Shown here one piece after another: positions 15,437 through 25,174 of a stretch of 64,000 bases of DNA (the stretch's first letter is position 1; each line of letters opens with the position of its first letter). The DNA lies in the NCBI GenBank assembly GCA_044220975.1, contig JBGAPZ010000017.1, positions 1-64,000 on the forward strand. The letters are read 5' to 3'. The notes under the pieces were generated by a model, which worked only from the letters and a program-made list of their open reading frames with translations, was not told the DNA's origin and searched no databases. This DNA comes from SZUA-430 sp044220975 (lineage in GTDB: Bacteria; Pseudomonadota; Alphaproteobacteria; Micropepsales; Micropepsaceae). Both the position numbers and the translations under genes were made by a program.

Positions 15437-17238
15437 GGGGAAAAATCAATACCGCGCTCGCCATCTGCATCGGCGCACCGCTCGCGCTCGGCTTTGGCGC
15501 GATCTGGTTCGGCGCTCAGGCAATGATGCGTGATGCCGGCACCCACGAAATCGCGACAACGACCGAGGCTGCAGCGGCAGCGATCGAAGACCGCGCGGGC
15601 CTGAACCTGCGCCACCTGACGGCGTGGAGCAAACTCTCCGTCATGCAAGACGTGCTGATCGCCGGCGAAGGCGGCGACCTCGCGCGCACGCTGACAAGCC
15701 TCGCCGCGCAGTACCCGGACTTCGCGCAGATCTTCGCGACCGACGCGCAAGGTAACGTCATTGCCACCACGGCCAAACATAGCGCTCGCAATATCGCCGC
15801 CGACGAAGGCTTCCGGTTGGCCGCCTCCGGCCGCATCTATCAAAGCCCTCTCGCTGCACGCGCCGGCGAAACGAAGGAAACCGTATCCTTCACTGTGCCG
15901 CTGATCGCCCGCCATGACGGCCAGTCGGTGATCGGCACACTGACCGGTGTGCTCAACTTCAACGCCATCCTGAAGGCGGTCATCGCACCGACGACGCTGA
16001 GCGCCGACGGCAACGCGCTGATCCTGACGAAACGCGACGGCCACGTCGTGTTCGCCTCCCGCACCGATGCGACGCTGCTCGAAGCCCTGCAGAACGACCG
16101 CGTAGGCACCCAAATGACCTGGCGCGGCGACAGCTATTTCGTAGCCGGCCTTGCGATGAAGAAGAAAGCGTTGCCGCAGGATATGGGCCTCATCGCCGTG
16201 GGCGTGACCCCGGCGGCCGCGCTCCTCGCGACAACGAACACGCTCTCGAACAGATTCTTGAATGTCGCGGGTCTCGCCGTGATCGCAGCGTTTGCGCTCG
16301 CCTGGTACTGGACGACGCCGCTGGTGCAGCTTGGCGATGCCATGGAAGCACTCGCCCGCGGCAACGCGCTCTACCGCGGCCCCAAGCCGAAGCAGAGCGA
16401 TGCCTTCGCCCCGATGGCTCGCGCGTTCGAGTCGTTCCGGCAAATGAAGATCGTCCGCGACAAGCTTTGGGCGCGAGAGCGCGACCTGAGCCGGGCCAAG
16501 GAAACCGCCGAAGCCGCTTTGAAAGCAAAATCCGAACACATCGCAAGCTTGAGCCACGGCTTGAGCGAGCAGCTTTCCACGATCGTACGTCTCTCCGACC
16601 TGATCAATCGCGAAACATTGGAAGCCGCGACGGGCGGCGAAACCCGCTCAACCTATGCGAAGGAAATCGCCAGCACAGGCGCTTCGCTTCTCGCCGTCAT
16701 CAACTCTCTCTTCGACCTGTCCGAAGTCGAAGCTGGGCACGTGAAGCTGGACGAAACCGCCGTCGACCTGACGAAACTGGTCAGCGAAAGCTGCGCCGGA
16801 ATGCAGCCGGCCGCCTTCGACGCCCAAGTGACCTTGGGCCGCGACGGCACCGAAACGCCGCTGATCGTGCGTTGCGATGCGCCGAAACTGAAACAAGCGA
16901 TCACGAATCTGCTGTCGAACGCCGTGAAATTCACGCCCGCACACGGTCGCGTCACCGTGCACTTGCGCGTCTCGACCGACGGCTGCCCGACGATCGTCGT
17001 CGAAGACACCGGCATCGGGATGCCGCCCTGCCTGAGGCCCGTCGCTGCGACCCTCGACACGGCACCTGCAACCGGCCGCCACGGCGCGGGCTTGGGTCTG
17101 CCGCTCGCACGCGAACTGGTCGAACTGCATGGCGGCAGGCTTGAGATCGAAAGCGAAAGCGGCAAGGGCACATGTGTAACCATCACGTTGCCCTCCTCTC
17201 GTCTGATCGCGACGCCGGTCGAACGTCTAATTGCTTGA
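15427..17238 (+). CDS. Cache-domain histidine kinase with degenerate H-box
   Basis: A 603-residue membrane protein: N-terminal helix (about 9-30), periplasmic double-Cache domain (to about 270; FAQIFATDAQGNVIATT), second helix (about 280-297), short HAMP-like linker, then HisKA/HATPase. The phospho-accepting His is present (H377) but its context is SLSHGLSEQLSTI instead of SHELRTPLNAI, losing the Glu and Thr/Asn used for transfer and phosphatase activity. The N box (NLLSNAVKF), DTGIGM and GAGLGL are kept; the F box is replaced by a proline-rich segment. ATG 15427 has GAGGGAG upstream. Activity as a kinase is doubtful. Confidence 0.85.
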   Translation: MWLRGKINTALAICIGAPLALGFGAIWFGAQAMMRDAGTHEIATTTEAAAAAIEDRAGLNLRHLTAWSKLSVMQDVLIAGEGGDLARTLTSLAAQYPDFAQIFATDAQGNVIATTAKHSARNIAADEGFRLAASGRIYQSPLAARAGETKETVSFTVPLIARHDGQSVIGTLTGVLNFNAILKAVIAPTTLSADGNALILTKRDGHVVFASRTDATLLEALQNDRVGTQMTWRGDSYFVAGLAMKKKALPQDMGLIAVGVTPAAALLATTNTLSNRFLNVAGLAVIAAFALAWYWTTPLVQLGDAMEALARGNALYRGPKPKQSDAFAPMARAFESFRQMKIVRDKLWARERDLSRAKETAEAALKAKSEHIASLSHGLSEQLSTIVRLSDLINRETLEAATGGETRSTYAKEIASTGASLLAVINSLFDLSEVEAGHVKLDETAVDLTKLVSESCAGMQPAAFDAQVTLGRDGTETPLIVRCDAPKLKQAITNLLSNAVKFTPAHGRVTVHLRVSTDGCPTIVVEDTGIGMPPCLRPVAATLDTAPATGRHGAGLGLPLARELVELHGGRLEIESESGKGTCVTITLPSSRLIATPVERLIA

Positions 17239-18051
17239 GGCCATCGCCATAGACCGGAACAGCTGTTCGGTCGCGGTATCTGCGGGAAACAGACTCTCGA
17301 TCCGAAGCTCGTCCGCGGTCACATCTTGCGCGGTGCCGAACGTCGCGATGACCGTGAATAACGAAATCCGCACTCCGTCCTTGTTCATCTCAAGCGGCAG
17401 CACCGGCACCAGCGCCGCATCTTCCGCAGCCCACAATGTCTCCGCGTCCTGATATTGCGCCAGTTCGCCAAGCACCGCCTTCATCTCTTGCCCGCCCAAC
17501 GCCTCCGCCTCGCGCTGCGCCCGGTGCCAAAGCAGCGGCGCGACGAGAGACCAGTTCACGACGTACGGTTTGATCCCGTTCGGATGAAAGAAGAGGCGCA
17601 TCAGGTTGCGCTCGGTGCCGCCAATGCGCGTCCACAAGTCTGCACCGAGCATCGCCCCCATCGCCTCGAATGGCCCGTTCGCCATGCGGATGTTCCAAGC
17701 CCGGTCGATCGCGATTGCGGGATAAGGCTCGGCATTGGCCAACATTACCTTCACGGCGTTCATCACCAGCGCCATCTGCGGATCGTCGAGCGGCCGCGCG
17801 CGAAACACCGGCGCAAAGCCCGCCGCCGTCAGCCAATCGTTCCGCTCGCGCAACGGCACCTCCAACGTCTCGCTGAGTTGCAGGATCATGGTGCGGCTCG
17901 GCTTCGCCCGGCCCGATTCCAAAAAGCTCACGTGCCGCTGCGACACACCAGACGCTAGCGCCAGCTCCAATTGCGACATCCGCCGCCTCGAGCGCCATGT
18001 CTTCAAGATCTGCGGAAACGCATCCTCGCGCGCCATCGTAGAAAGGGACAT
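17227..18051 (-). CDS. XRE-family regulator with MmyB-like ligand-binding domain
   Basis: A 274-residue DNA-binding protein: helix-turn-helix (about 12-66; RMSQLELALASGVSQRHVSF) and an MmyB-like PAS-fold domain (about 100-265; AIAIDRAWNIRMANG), a class of predicted fatty-acid or small-molecule-responsive regulators. ATG 18051 is chosen because AGGAGG lies 8 bases upstream; longer frames add an improbable leader. It is divergent from the DUF2834 gene 118 bp away, so that gene is a likely target. Its 3' end overlaps the convergent histidine kinase by 12 bp. Confidence 0.9.
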   Translation of the reverse strand: MSLSTMAREDAFPQILKTWRSRRRMSQLELALASGVSQRHVSFLESGRAKPSRTMILQLSETLEVPLRERNDWLTAAGFAPVFRARPLDDPQMALVMNAVKVMLANAEPYPAIAIDRAWNIRMANGPFEAMGAMLGADLWTRIGGTERNLMRLFFHPNGIKPYVVNWSLVAPLLWHRAQREAEALGGQEMKAVLGELAQYQDAETLWAAEDAALVPVLPLEMNKDGVRISLFTVIATFGTAQDVTADELRIESLFPADTATEQLFRSMAMASSN

Positions 18052-18169
18052 AGAACCGGCCTCCTGCTGCCCACATATTGCGGCATAAAGACAGCCGTTC
18101 AATGACCTCCAAGGTAATTGCTTGAATAACCGGCGAGGCGTTTCGTGGGTGCCATTGAAGGAGGGTCCC

Positions 18170-18484
18170 ATGTCCAACCGCCTAATCATGCTTCTCGCCG
18201 TTGTCCTGCCGTTCGCCGCACTTTCTGCCATCGCGCTGCTCGACGTCGGCTATTTCGGCATCCTTGCGCCGCACTTCACATCCTGGGGCGAGGGCCAAGT
18301 CCTGGCCGACCTCGTCATCGCGTGCACGCTCGCCATCGTTTGGATGATCGCCGACAGCCGCACGAGCGGCATCAACGCCTGGCCGTTCGTCGCGATAACG
18401 CTATTCTTGGGCTCTTTCGGACCGCTTTTCTATTTGATCGTCCGCGAGCTGAAAGCGACGAGCGCCTCACGCCAGAGCGCGTGA
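18170..18484 (+). CDS. DUF2834-like membrane protein
   Basis: A 104-residue protein with three hydrophobic segments (about 5-25, 43-60, 68-90). The segment WMIADSRTSGINAWPFVAI and the C-terminal GPLFYLIVRELK match the DUF2834 pattern; function is unknown. ATG 18170 is preceded by AAGGAGGG, so the longer frame from 18122 is rejected. Divergent from the XRE/MmyB-type regulator. Confidence 0.7.
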   Translation: MSNRLIMLLAVVLPFAALSAIALLDVGYFGILAPHFTSWGEGQVLADLVIACTLAIVWMIADSRTSGINAWPFVAITLFLGSFGPLFYLIVRELKATSASRQSA

Positions 18485-19636
18485 CACGAACCAAAACGTG
18501 CCGAGCGCGAAGAGAAACGCCGCCGCCGCATCGAACGCGAGCGGCGGTACCTCTTTGACCACCCGCCGCGCGGCCCAGAGCAGTGCCGCCAACACGACCA
18601 GCGCGGTCAGCTGACCAAGCTCGACCCCGACATTGAACGCAAGCAGCGTCCAAATCAGGTTCGCCGGCGGTATCTCCATCTCAAGCAGCGGGCCCGCAAA
18701 CCCTGCCCCGTGCGCGAGCCCGAACACAGTGGCAATCGCCGGCGCCAAATAGGGTGCATCGGCCCGCGCGTAGGACATCGCCGCCGCGAACAGCGCAAGC
18801 CCAAGCAAAACGGACCACGCCAGCACCGGCAGCCCGAGCAACCATGCGAGCAACGGCAGCAACACGATCCCACCCGCAGCGACCAGGCCATACCATCGCG
18901 GCGTACTGCGCACGCGCCGGAGCGCATCACCCGCGGCCCAGGCGACCGTGAATCCGATCAACGCCTCGATTGCGGTCGTGTCGGGCTTCAACACGGTGAA
19001 CGCCACAAGCGCCAGCGTCAGCGAGTGCCCAAGCGTGAACCCCGTGATCGCAATCAGAATCCGCCAGACACCGCCCGCAAGCATCGCAAGCGCAATTAAG
19101 AACGCGATGTGGTCGATGCCGGACAACACATGCTCGAACCCCAGCATGAGGAAGCTTGAGAAGGTGCTGGGTGGCGCTTCGTCGCCGCCAACGCGAAAAG
19201 TCGTGCGGCCCTGCGTGAGCACCCCTTCGTGCACGCCCTGCTTGCTCGTCACGCGGATGTAGTGCACGTGGCTGATCGAAACGCCGAAAAACGCTTCGAC
19301 CTTGAGCTCGGCCGGCGCATCCGCAAACGCCTTCGCGCACTTGAACGCGATCTCGACACGCAACTCGCCCCGCGGCGCGCGCACCGACTGCAGCGCCGTG
19401 CGTGTGCAGGCCGCGCCGTCTTGCTGGAGCGTGACGGTGCCTTCGAGTTCGCGCTTCAAAAGCGTCGCCAAATCTTGCGGTTTCTCGTCGAGCTGCGTCG
19501 TCCGGTAGGCGTCGACTTGAAACACGCCAGCGACCGTGTCGTCGCCCACCGTCCATGTCGAAAAGCTCTGGCTGCGCGTGTGCGCGTGAGCGGGCACCAC
19601 GATAAGCAGGAACAGCAACGCGAAGACGAGGCGCAT
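18467..19636 (-). CDS. HupE/UreJ family membrane protein
   Basis: A 389-residue protein: signal peptide (1-18), an extracytoplasmic beta-rich domain (about 20-150) and seven or so membrane helices. The helices carry the family histidines: GFEHVLSGIDHIAF, GFTLGHSLTL and FGLAHGAGFAG. HupE-type proteins move nickel or are hydrogenase accessory factors, but this long form with an N-terminal domain is found without hydrogenase genes and its substrate is unproven. It starts directly after the PpiC stop (TAG-ATG) and ends the DUF3604 - PpiC - HupE operon. Confidence 0.88.
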   Translation of the reverse strand: MRLVFALLFLLIVVPAHAHTRSQSFSTWTVGDDTVAGVFQVDAYRTTQLDEKPQDLATLLKRELEGTVTLQQDGAACTRTALQSVRAPRGELRVEIAFKCAKAFADAPAELKVEAFFGVSISHVHYIRVTSKQGVHEGVLTQGRTTFRVGGDEAPPSTFSSFLMLGFEHVLSGIDHIAFLIALAMLAGGVWRILIAITGFTLGHSLTLALVAFTVLKPDTTAIEALIGFTVAWAAGDALRRVRSTPRWYGLVAAGGIVLLPLLAWLLGLPVLAWSVLLGLALFAAAMSYARADAPYLAPAIATVFGLAHGAGFAGPLLEMEIPPANLIWTLLAFNVGVELGQLTALVVLAALLWAARRVVKEVPPLAFDAAAAFLFALGTFWFVSRALA

Positions 19637-20479
19637 CTACTTCACGGAATCCGCATACGTAATGCGCGCCGTCGCGCGCAAACCCTTCAGATAATCCTCG
19701 AACGCCTTTTCCGTCGCGCGCTTGCGCCACTCGTCGGCGACGACGGCCTTCACCTCTTCAAGAGGCGGCGGCGGCGCTTCAACGCGGTCGACGAGGTGGA
19801 CGAACACGACGCGCCGCCCGATTTCGATCGGCCCCGAGGTCTTGCCTGGCGTCAGCCCCAATGCCGCATCGCGGATCGAAGCCCCTGCGTATTCGGCCAC
19901 CTTCGCCGGTATGATCGGCCCCGAGGGCAGCAACACGGCCTCGCCGCCCGCAGATGCGAACGTCTTGCCGGCATCGAGTGCCGCTTTGAAGTTCGCGATC
20001 CGCTGTGCGTCGGCGCTGTCGAACGAAACCGCCCGCACGGTGATAAGCGGCTGCGGCGCAATGAGCTTCGGTCGCTCCGCATAGAATTTGCCAAGCTCCT
20101 CGTCGGTCGGCTCCAGCTTCGCCGCATCAGCGATCGACAGCTGCAGCATCGCGTTGACGAGCGCCTTGCGCGACGGCGGATCGGACTCCGGCAGCCCAAG
20201 CTTCATCGCTCGTCGCAGTAGAAGCTCTTCGTCGATGATGCGGTCCAGCGCCTCGCGCCGCTCCTCGTCAGACAGCGGGTTGCGCTTAGCCGATGCCAAT
20301 CCGGAAATTGCCGTCTCATAGACGGTGCGCGGGATCGCGACGCCGTCCACGACCGCGATAGCATCATCGTATTTGGTCACTGTTTGGCTGACGCCGAGCG
20401 CCGACCACATCGCGGCGCCAAGCCCCAGCGCCGCCGCCGCGATGAGCAGGTAGTCCGTCGTCCGTGAGGCTTCAGCCAC
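19637..20479 (-). CDS. PpiC-type (parvulin-like) peptidyl-prolyl isomerase
   Basis: A 280-residue membrane-anchored periplasmic protein: one N-terminal helix (about 8-28), a SurA/PpiD-like chaperone region (NPLSDEERREALDRIIDEEL) and a degenerate parvulin domain (about 140-250; FASAGGEAVLLPSGPIIPAKV and GKTSGPIEIGRRVVFVHLVDR). GTG 20479 overlaps the stop of the DUF3604 gene, implying coupled translation; the longer frame would run back into that gene. It probably assists folding of an exported partner, perhaps its operon neighbours. Confidence 0.85.
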   Translation of the reverse strand: MAEASRTTDYLLIAAAALGLGAAMWSALGVSQTVTKYDDAIAVVDGVAIPRTVYETAISGLASAKRNPLSDEERREALDRIIDEELLLRRAMKLGLPESDPPSRKALVNAMLQLSIADAAKLEPTDEELGKFYAERPKLIAPQPLITVRAVSFDSADAQRIANFKAALDAGKTFASAGGEAVLLPSGPIIPAKVAEYAGASIRDAALGLTPGKTSGPIEIGRRVVFVHLVDRVEAPPPPLEEVKAVVADEWRKRATEKAFEDYLKGLRATARITYADSVK

Positions 20480-22781
20480 CGTTACCGCCGGGTGCAGGCG
20501 CGGCCGGTGCCGGCTCGACCGGAGCCGCAGGGGCGGCAGCCACGCCATAGTCGAGGTAGATCGGCGACGACCACGCGCGATGCTCCGACGGCGAGGTGCA
20601 CTCTTCGGTCCCCGAGCGATAGTCGCCGTAGCACAGCGTCGCCTTGATGCATTTGCCGTTGCCGTCGCGTTCGCACTTGATCGGCTGCGCGTTGATCGTA
20701 GGCTCGGCCTCCTGGATCGCTTTCACGTAGTAGAGCGCGTCGCGCCTTCCCTTCGTGTACTCGGGATCGCTGAACGTGAAGGTACAGCCGCCGTTCGCAT
20801 CCGGCTTGCAGGTGTGCACCAGATAACGGTCCTCGATCAGCTGCGACAGATCTTCGCCGGCCTTCGCTTGCGGACGGATCTTCACGACTTCGATGCGCGT
20901 GATCTTGCGCCGCTCGTCGGACGGATTGTAGCACTCGCCCGAGCACAATGTTTTCAGGCGCTTCTCATCGAGGCCTGCCTTCTCGAAGTCGGGGCATCCC
21001 GGTTTCTGCTTGAACGCACCGACCGCGCGCACTTCGAACGTCGGCGCCGTTTCCGTCGCCGTGCGTCCACCCATGGGGATCTTGTTGCCTTGCGCGTCGA
21101 CCGCATTGAACCACAGCAAGATGCGCGGACCCGACGTTGCATAGACCTCGCGCCGCTGCAGCGAATCCCAGATCGCATCGCGCGACCGCTCGCTCGCGTG
21201 TACGGCGGCAAGTCCGCCCGCCAGCCAGAACGACGACTGCCGCTCGAACTCGGTCAGCTGGAAGCCCGCAAGCGTCGTCAACTCCTCGGGCGTCATCCGC
21301 TTCGATTGCGGCAACGGCTCGCCCACCTTCGGTGCTAGCTGCGTGCGCCAAAACTCGCTGATCGGGCCGCCTGCTTCCGTATTCTCACGGCGCGCCACCG
21401 CCTTATAGCCCGTGCCTGGCCGCGCCCTGTGATTGTCCGACGAACCGATGAAGCCCCACTCGAAACGTGTGGCCTTACCCGATGGATCGTCGAAGTTGGA
21501 CGTCGCGAGTGCCGCCTGCACTGCATTGCCGCCGCGATGATTGAACGGCGGCATGAAGCAATCCGTGCACTGACCGGAATCGAGCCAATCCTCCGGGGTC
21601 TCGCCGCTGACTGCCAGATGCCCCGCGACACCCATATTGGCAGAGTCGTCGCGGGCTTGCGCTGCGCGCTTTTCGCACTCCGGAGCAGCGGTGCCCGCCT
21701 TCAAGCAACGTTCGCGAATGATCTCACCCGCGCGCCAGCAGCTTGGCAGGTAGGTATCGGTTGGTTGCGGACATGTGGCCGACTTGCCGTCCGGGTTCAT
21801 CACCACGTCCTTCCACGGCCGGTACTCTTCCGAGTTGCCGTGTCCGGAATAAATCTCGATCAACCGGAAATAGCCCGGCCGCTCTTTCGCGACGAGCGAC
21901 TTGTCCCACGTCGTGCCTGGCGGTGTGTAGAAACCCCACGTCGAACCGTGCGGGATGATCAACGGCTGCAGCTTTTGCTCGTCCACAAGCTTGCGAATCA
22001 AGTCCGCAGGCGTCAACGCCTCCTCGTAGCAAGTGTTCGGCAACTGATCCGACGACGTCTTGGCATCGCAGTCCGGCACCGCCTGCGTAAGACGCAAGAA
22101 CTTGTTGAAGTCGAAATAGACTTGCCGGTTTTGGAAGTCGAGCAACGACACAATGGGCGGAATCCCATTGCCCGACTTGAGGGCCGACGTTGCGATCCCG
22201 CCCGCCGCGATCGCGCGTGGCGAAACCTTCGTATCGTCGAGGTCCTTGAAGATGACGTTCTTATGCCCGAAATGCTCGGCAGGTGTGCGCCCCACTTGCG
22301 TCCACTCGAACCCGATGAACGACACGAGATCCGGGTTCGGTCCGTCGCCCGCGATCTTTTGGCAGGCGCGGATCGAATCCTTCGTCCGCTGCCAACGGAG
22401 CGGCGTGACGGTCTCCGCATGATCGGTGATGGACCAGAAATCGAGCGCCGAGCAGTAGCGCGCAAAGTCGCAAGCATCGGCCACGGGATGCACGCCGGGC
22501 CCGCCCATGATCGGCAGCGAGAACTGGAAGGCGTCGGCCGAGAACGTGGTGTGCACGTGCAAGTCGCCGAACAAGATCTGATCGTTTGAACCCTCTGGCG
22601 CAACCGCACGCGTTGCCTGCGCGCGTGCAGCAACAACCTCTGCGGGAATCTGTTTGCCGTGGATAACACCGGCGTCGCGCTCTTCGCCGAACCAGCCTTC
22701 GCGTGCGCCGTACCAATAGAACCCGAGGGCGGCCGCTAGAAAAAGCGCCAGCACCAATACAAAGCCGATAATCCGAACCAC
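20472..22781 (-). CDS. DUF3604 (PHP-like) exported protein
   Basis: A 769-residue protein with an N-terminal signal anchor (about 5-24) and a periplasmic domain. LFGDLHVHTTFSADAF and DFWSITDHAETVTPLRW carry the HxH and DH motifs of PHP-type metal-dependent phosphoesterases, and WGFIGSSDNHRARPGTGY holds further predicted ligands. It has eight or more cysteines, suiting an oxidising compartment, and a Pro/Ala-rich C-terminus. DUF3604 proteins have no proven activity that I know of. First gene of a coupled operon with the PpiC isomerase and HupE protein. Confidence 0.88.
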   Translation of the reverse strand: MVRIIGFVLVLALFLAAALGFYWYGAREGWFGEERDAGVIHGKQIPAEVVAARAQATRAVAPEGSNDQILFGDLHVHTTFSADAFQFSLPIMGGPGVHPVADACDFARYCSALDFWSITDHAETVTPLRWQRTKDSIRACQKIAGDGPNPDLVSFIGFEWTQVGRTPAEHFGHKNVIFKDLDDTKVSPRAIAAGGIATSALKSGNGIPPIVSLLDFQNRQVYFDFNKFLRLTQAVPDCDAKTSSDQLPNTCYEEALTPADLIRKLVDEQKLQPLIIPHGSTWGFYTPPGTTWDKSLVAKERPGYFRLIEIYSGHGNSEEYRPWKDVVMNPDGKSATCPQPTDTYLPSCWRAGEIIRERCLKAGTAAPECEKRAAQARDDSANMGVAGHLAVSGETPEDWLDSGQCTDCFMPPFNHRGGNAVQAALATSNFDDPSGKATRFEWGFIGSSDNHRARPGTGYKAVARRENTEAGGPISEFWRTQLAPKVGEPLPQSKRMTPEELTTLAGFQLTEFERQSSFWLAGGLAAVHASERSRDAIWDSLQRREVYATSGPRILLWFNAVDAQGNKIPMGGRTATETAPTFEVRAVGAFKQKPGCPDFEKAGLDEKRLKTLCSGECYNPSDERRKITRIEVVKIRPQAKAGEDLSQLIEDRYLVHTCKPDANGGCTFTFSDPEYTKGRRDALYYVKAIQEAEPTINAQPIKCERDGNGKCIKATLCYGDYRSGTEECTSPSEHRAWSSPIYLDYGVAAAPAAPVEPAPAAPAPGGNGG

Positions 22782-23016
22782 GTTTGGCTTCCCCCGATAT
22801 TGCGGCCCTTAGGCGATTGTTTCGCTTGAGCCTTGCCTTGTTTCGGATTCGTACCAGAAACCATGCGATTTCCAAGGCACCCCCTGCCCCCTGCGGCATC
22901 GCCGTCGCTAAGGGAAAATCGCAGCATCGTGAACCAAAACGGCTGCCCAGGCCGTTGCGTCCGACGCTGTTCATCGCCGACAACGGGCGCCTCTCGAAAG
23001 GGGACAGGATTCTTCC

Positions 23017-25077
23017 ATGAACATCAAAAAGACTGTGGCCGTTCTGGCGTTAGCCGGGACCGCTCTCTCGGCCGGCGTGCTCGCGCTGAACGCCGCGACG
23101 GGCAAATCCTCCATCGGCACTTGGGGCTTCGACCTCGCGGCGATGGACAAGAGTGTGAAGCCCGGCGACGACTTCTTCCACTATGCCGGTGGCACCTGGA
23201 TGAAGAACACGCAAATCCCGGCCGACCGGTCGAGCTGGGGCTCGTTCCAAATTCTCGCTGCGAAATCGGAAACCGATGTCAAAGCACTCATCGACGAGAT
23301 CGCGAACAAAGCGAACCCGCCGGGCTCGATCGAGCAAAAGGTGGCGGACTACTACAACAGCTACGTCGACACCGCGAAGATCGATCAACTCGGTCTGAAG
23401 CCGTTCGAAGCCGATCTCGCGCGCGTTGCCGGTTTGAAGACGTATGAAGACGTCGCAGCCTTCATCGGCGACCCGTCGATCGCCACGAACTCGCCCGTAG
23501 GCTGGGGCATCGGCCTCGATGAAAAGAATCCCGACCGCTACACGGTGAACGTGGCGCAAGCGGGCCTCGGCATGCCGGACCGCGACTACTATCTGAAGCC
23601 GGACCAAAAGTTCGCTGAGACGCGTGGTGCCTATAAAGCTTACATCGCCAAGATGCTGGGCATGGTCAACTACGCCGACGCCGCCGGCTGGGCCGACAAG
23701 ATCATGGCGCTCGAAACGAAGATCGCCGAAATTCAGTGGCCGATCGAGAAGCTGCGCGATCGCGACGCGAACTACAACGCAAAGAGCCGCGCCGAACTGA
23801 AGGCTTTCGCGCCTGAGTTCCCGTGGGATGCGGGCCTCGCTTCAAGCGGTCTGCAGAACCAAGACTTCTTCGTCGTCGGTTCGCCGCAACCGGTGCAAGC
23901 ACTGGCAAAACTCTTCCGCGCGACCCCGGTCGACCTTTGGAAGGCCTACCTCACGTTCCACTACGTCAATGGCGAAGCCGACATCATGCCGGCGGCGTTC
24001 GACGATGCCTCGTTCGCCTTCAACGGCACGGTCCTAACGGGCCAGCCGCAGAAGCGCGAGCGCTGGAAGCGTGCAACCACCGCTTTGTCGGGCGCCCCGT
24101 TCCTGGCACCGATGGGTGAGGCCGTCGGCCAGCTCTACGTGAAGCGCCACTTCTCGCCGCAAGCCAAGGCCGAAGTGCGCAAGATCGTCGACAACCTGCT
24201 CGCTTCCTATCGCGAGCGTATCGCTAACCTCGAATGGATGTCGCCCGAGACGCGCCAAGTCGCGATGCGCAAGGCAGAGAAGGTTCGCATCAAGATCGCT
24301 TACCCCGATCGCTGGCGCGATTATTCGAAGCTCGATATCAGAGCTGGCGACGCATACGGCAACCGCAAGCGCGCCGCCATGTGGGATACGCAGCGCCAAG
24401 TGGTGCGCATGAACCAGAAGACCGACAAGGACGAATGGGGCATGTCGCCGCAAACGGTGAACGCCTACTACAATCCGACCTGGAACGAGATCGTTTTCCC
24501 GGCCGCGATCCTGCAAGCGCCGTTCTTCGACGTGAACGCAGACCCCGCCGTCAACTACGGCGCGATCGGCGGCGTCATCGGCCACGAAATGGGTCACGGC
24601 TACGACGACCAAGGCGCGAAGTCGGACGAAAACGGCGTCCTGCATTCCTGGTGGAAGAAGGAAGACGAAGACCGCTTCGGCACGAAGGTGAAGGCGCTCG
24701 CAGCTCAGTACTCGGCGTTCGAACCGCTGCCGGGCCTGCACGTGAACGGCGACTTCACGTCGGGTGAAAACATCGGCGACCTGGGCGGCCTCACTGTCGG
24801 CCTGCACGCTTACAAGCTGTCGCTGAACGGCAAGACCGCACCCACGCTCGACGGCTTCACGCCCGAACAGCGCGTGTTCTTGGGCTGGTGCCAAGTCTGG
24901 CGCTCGAACCAGCGCGAAGCGGCCCTGCGCAATCAGGTCACCAGCAACGTGCACTCGCCCGCGCAGTACCGCTGCAACGGCGTCGTCCGCAACGTCGACG
25001 CCTGGTACGACGCCTTCGGCGTGAAACCCGGCGACAAGCTCTACCTGAAACCGGAAGATCGCGTTCACATCTGGTAG
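23017..25077 (+). CDS. M13 family (neprilysin/PepO-like) metallopeptidase
   Basis: A 686-residue zinc endopeptidase, exported by an N-terminal signal (about 1-27). The catalytic motif is VIGHEMGHGYDDQG (H523, E524, H527) with the third ligand in GENIGDLGG (E584, D588); NAYYNPTWNEIVFPA is the substrate-binding strand of the family, and the C-terminal CNGVVRN and VHIW are typical. It cleaves oligopeptides in the periplasm or outside. Intact and of normal length. Monocistronic, followed by a strong terminator. Confidence 0.95.
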   Translation: MNIKKTVAVLALAGTALSAGVLALNAATGKSSIGTWGFDLAAMDKSVKPGDDFFHYAGGTWMKNTQIPADRSSWGSFQILAAKSETDVKALIDEIANKANPPGSIEQKVADYYNSYVDTAKIDQLGLKPFEADLARVAGLKTYEDVAAFIGDPSIATNSPVGWGIGLDEKNPDRYTVNVAQAGLGMPDRDYYLKPDQKFAETRGAYKAYIAKMLGMVNYADAAGWADKIMALETKIAEIQWPIEKLRDRDANYNAKSRAELKAFAPEFPWDAGLASSGLQNQDFFVVGSPQPVQALAKLFRATPVDLWKAYLTFHYVNGEADIMPAAFDDASFAFNGTVLTGQPQKRERWKRATTALSGAPFLAPMGEAVGQLYVKRHFSPQAKAEVRKIVDNLLASYRERIANLEWMSPETRQVAMRKAEKVRIKIAYPDRWRDYSKLDIRAGDAYGNRKRAAMWDTQRQVVRMNQKTDKDEWGMSPQTVNAYYNPTWNEIVFPAAILQAPFFDVNADPAVNYGAIGGVIGHEMGHGYDDQGAKSDENGVLHSWWKKEDEDRFGTKVKALAAQYSAFEPLPGLHVNGDFTSGENIGDLGGLTVGLHAYKLSLNGKTAPTLDGFTPEQRVFLGWCQVWRSNQREAALRNQVTSNVHSPAQYRCNGVVRNVDAWYDAFGVKPGDKLYLKPEDRVHIW

Positions 25078-25100
25078 CCGCGAAGAGCGACACGAATGCG

Positions 25101-25129
25101 AAGGGGCGCCGGTGGCGCCCCTTTTTCTT
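25101..25129 (+). terminator. Intrinsic terminator of the M13 peptidase gene
   Basis: AGGGGCGCC-GGT-GGCGCCCCT stem-loop directly followed by TTTTCTT, 24 bases after the stop codon. Confidence 0.9.
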
Positions 25130-25174
25130 GCCAACAACGACGTCAAGCCAGGCCATGACGAACGTTGTTTGACC

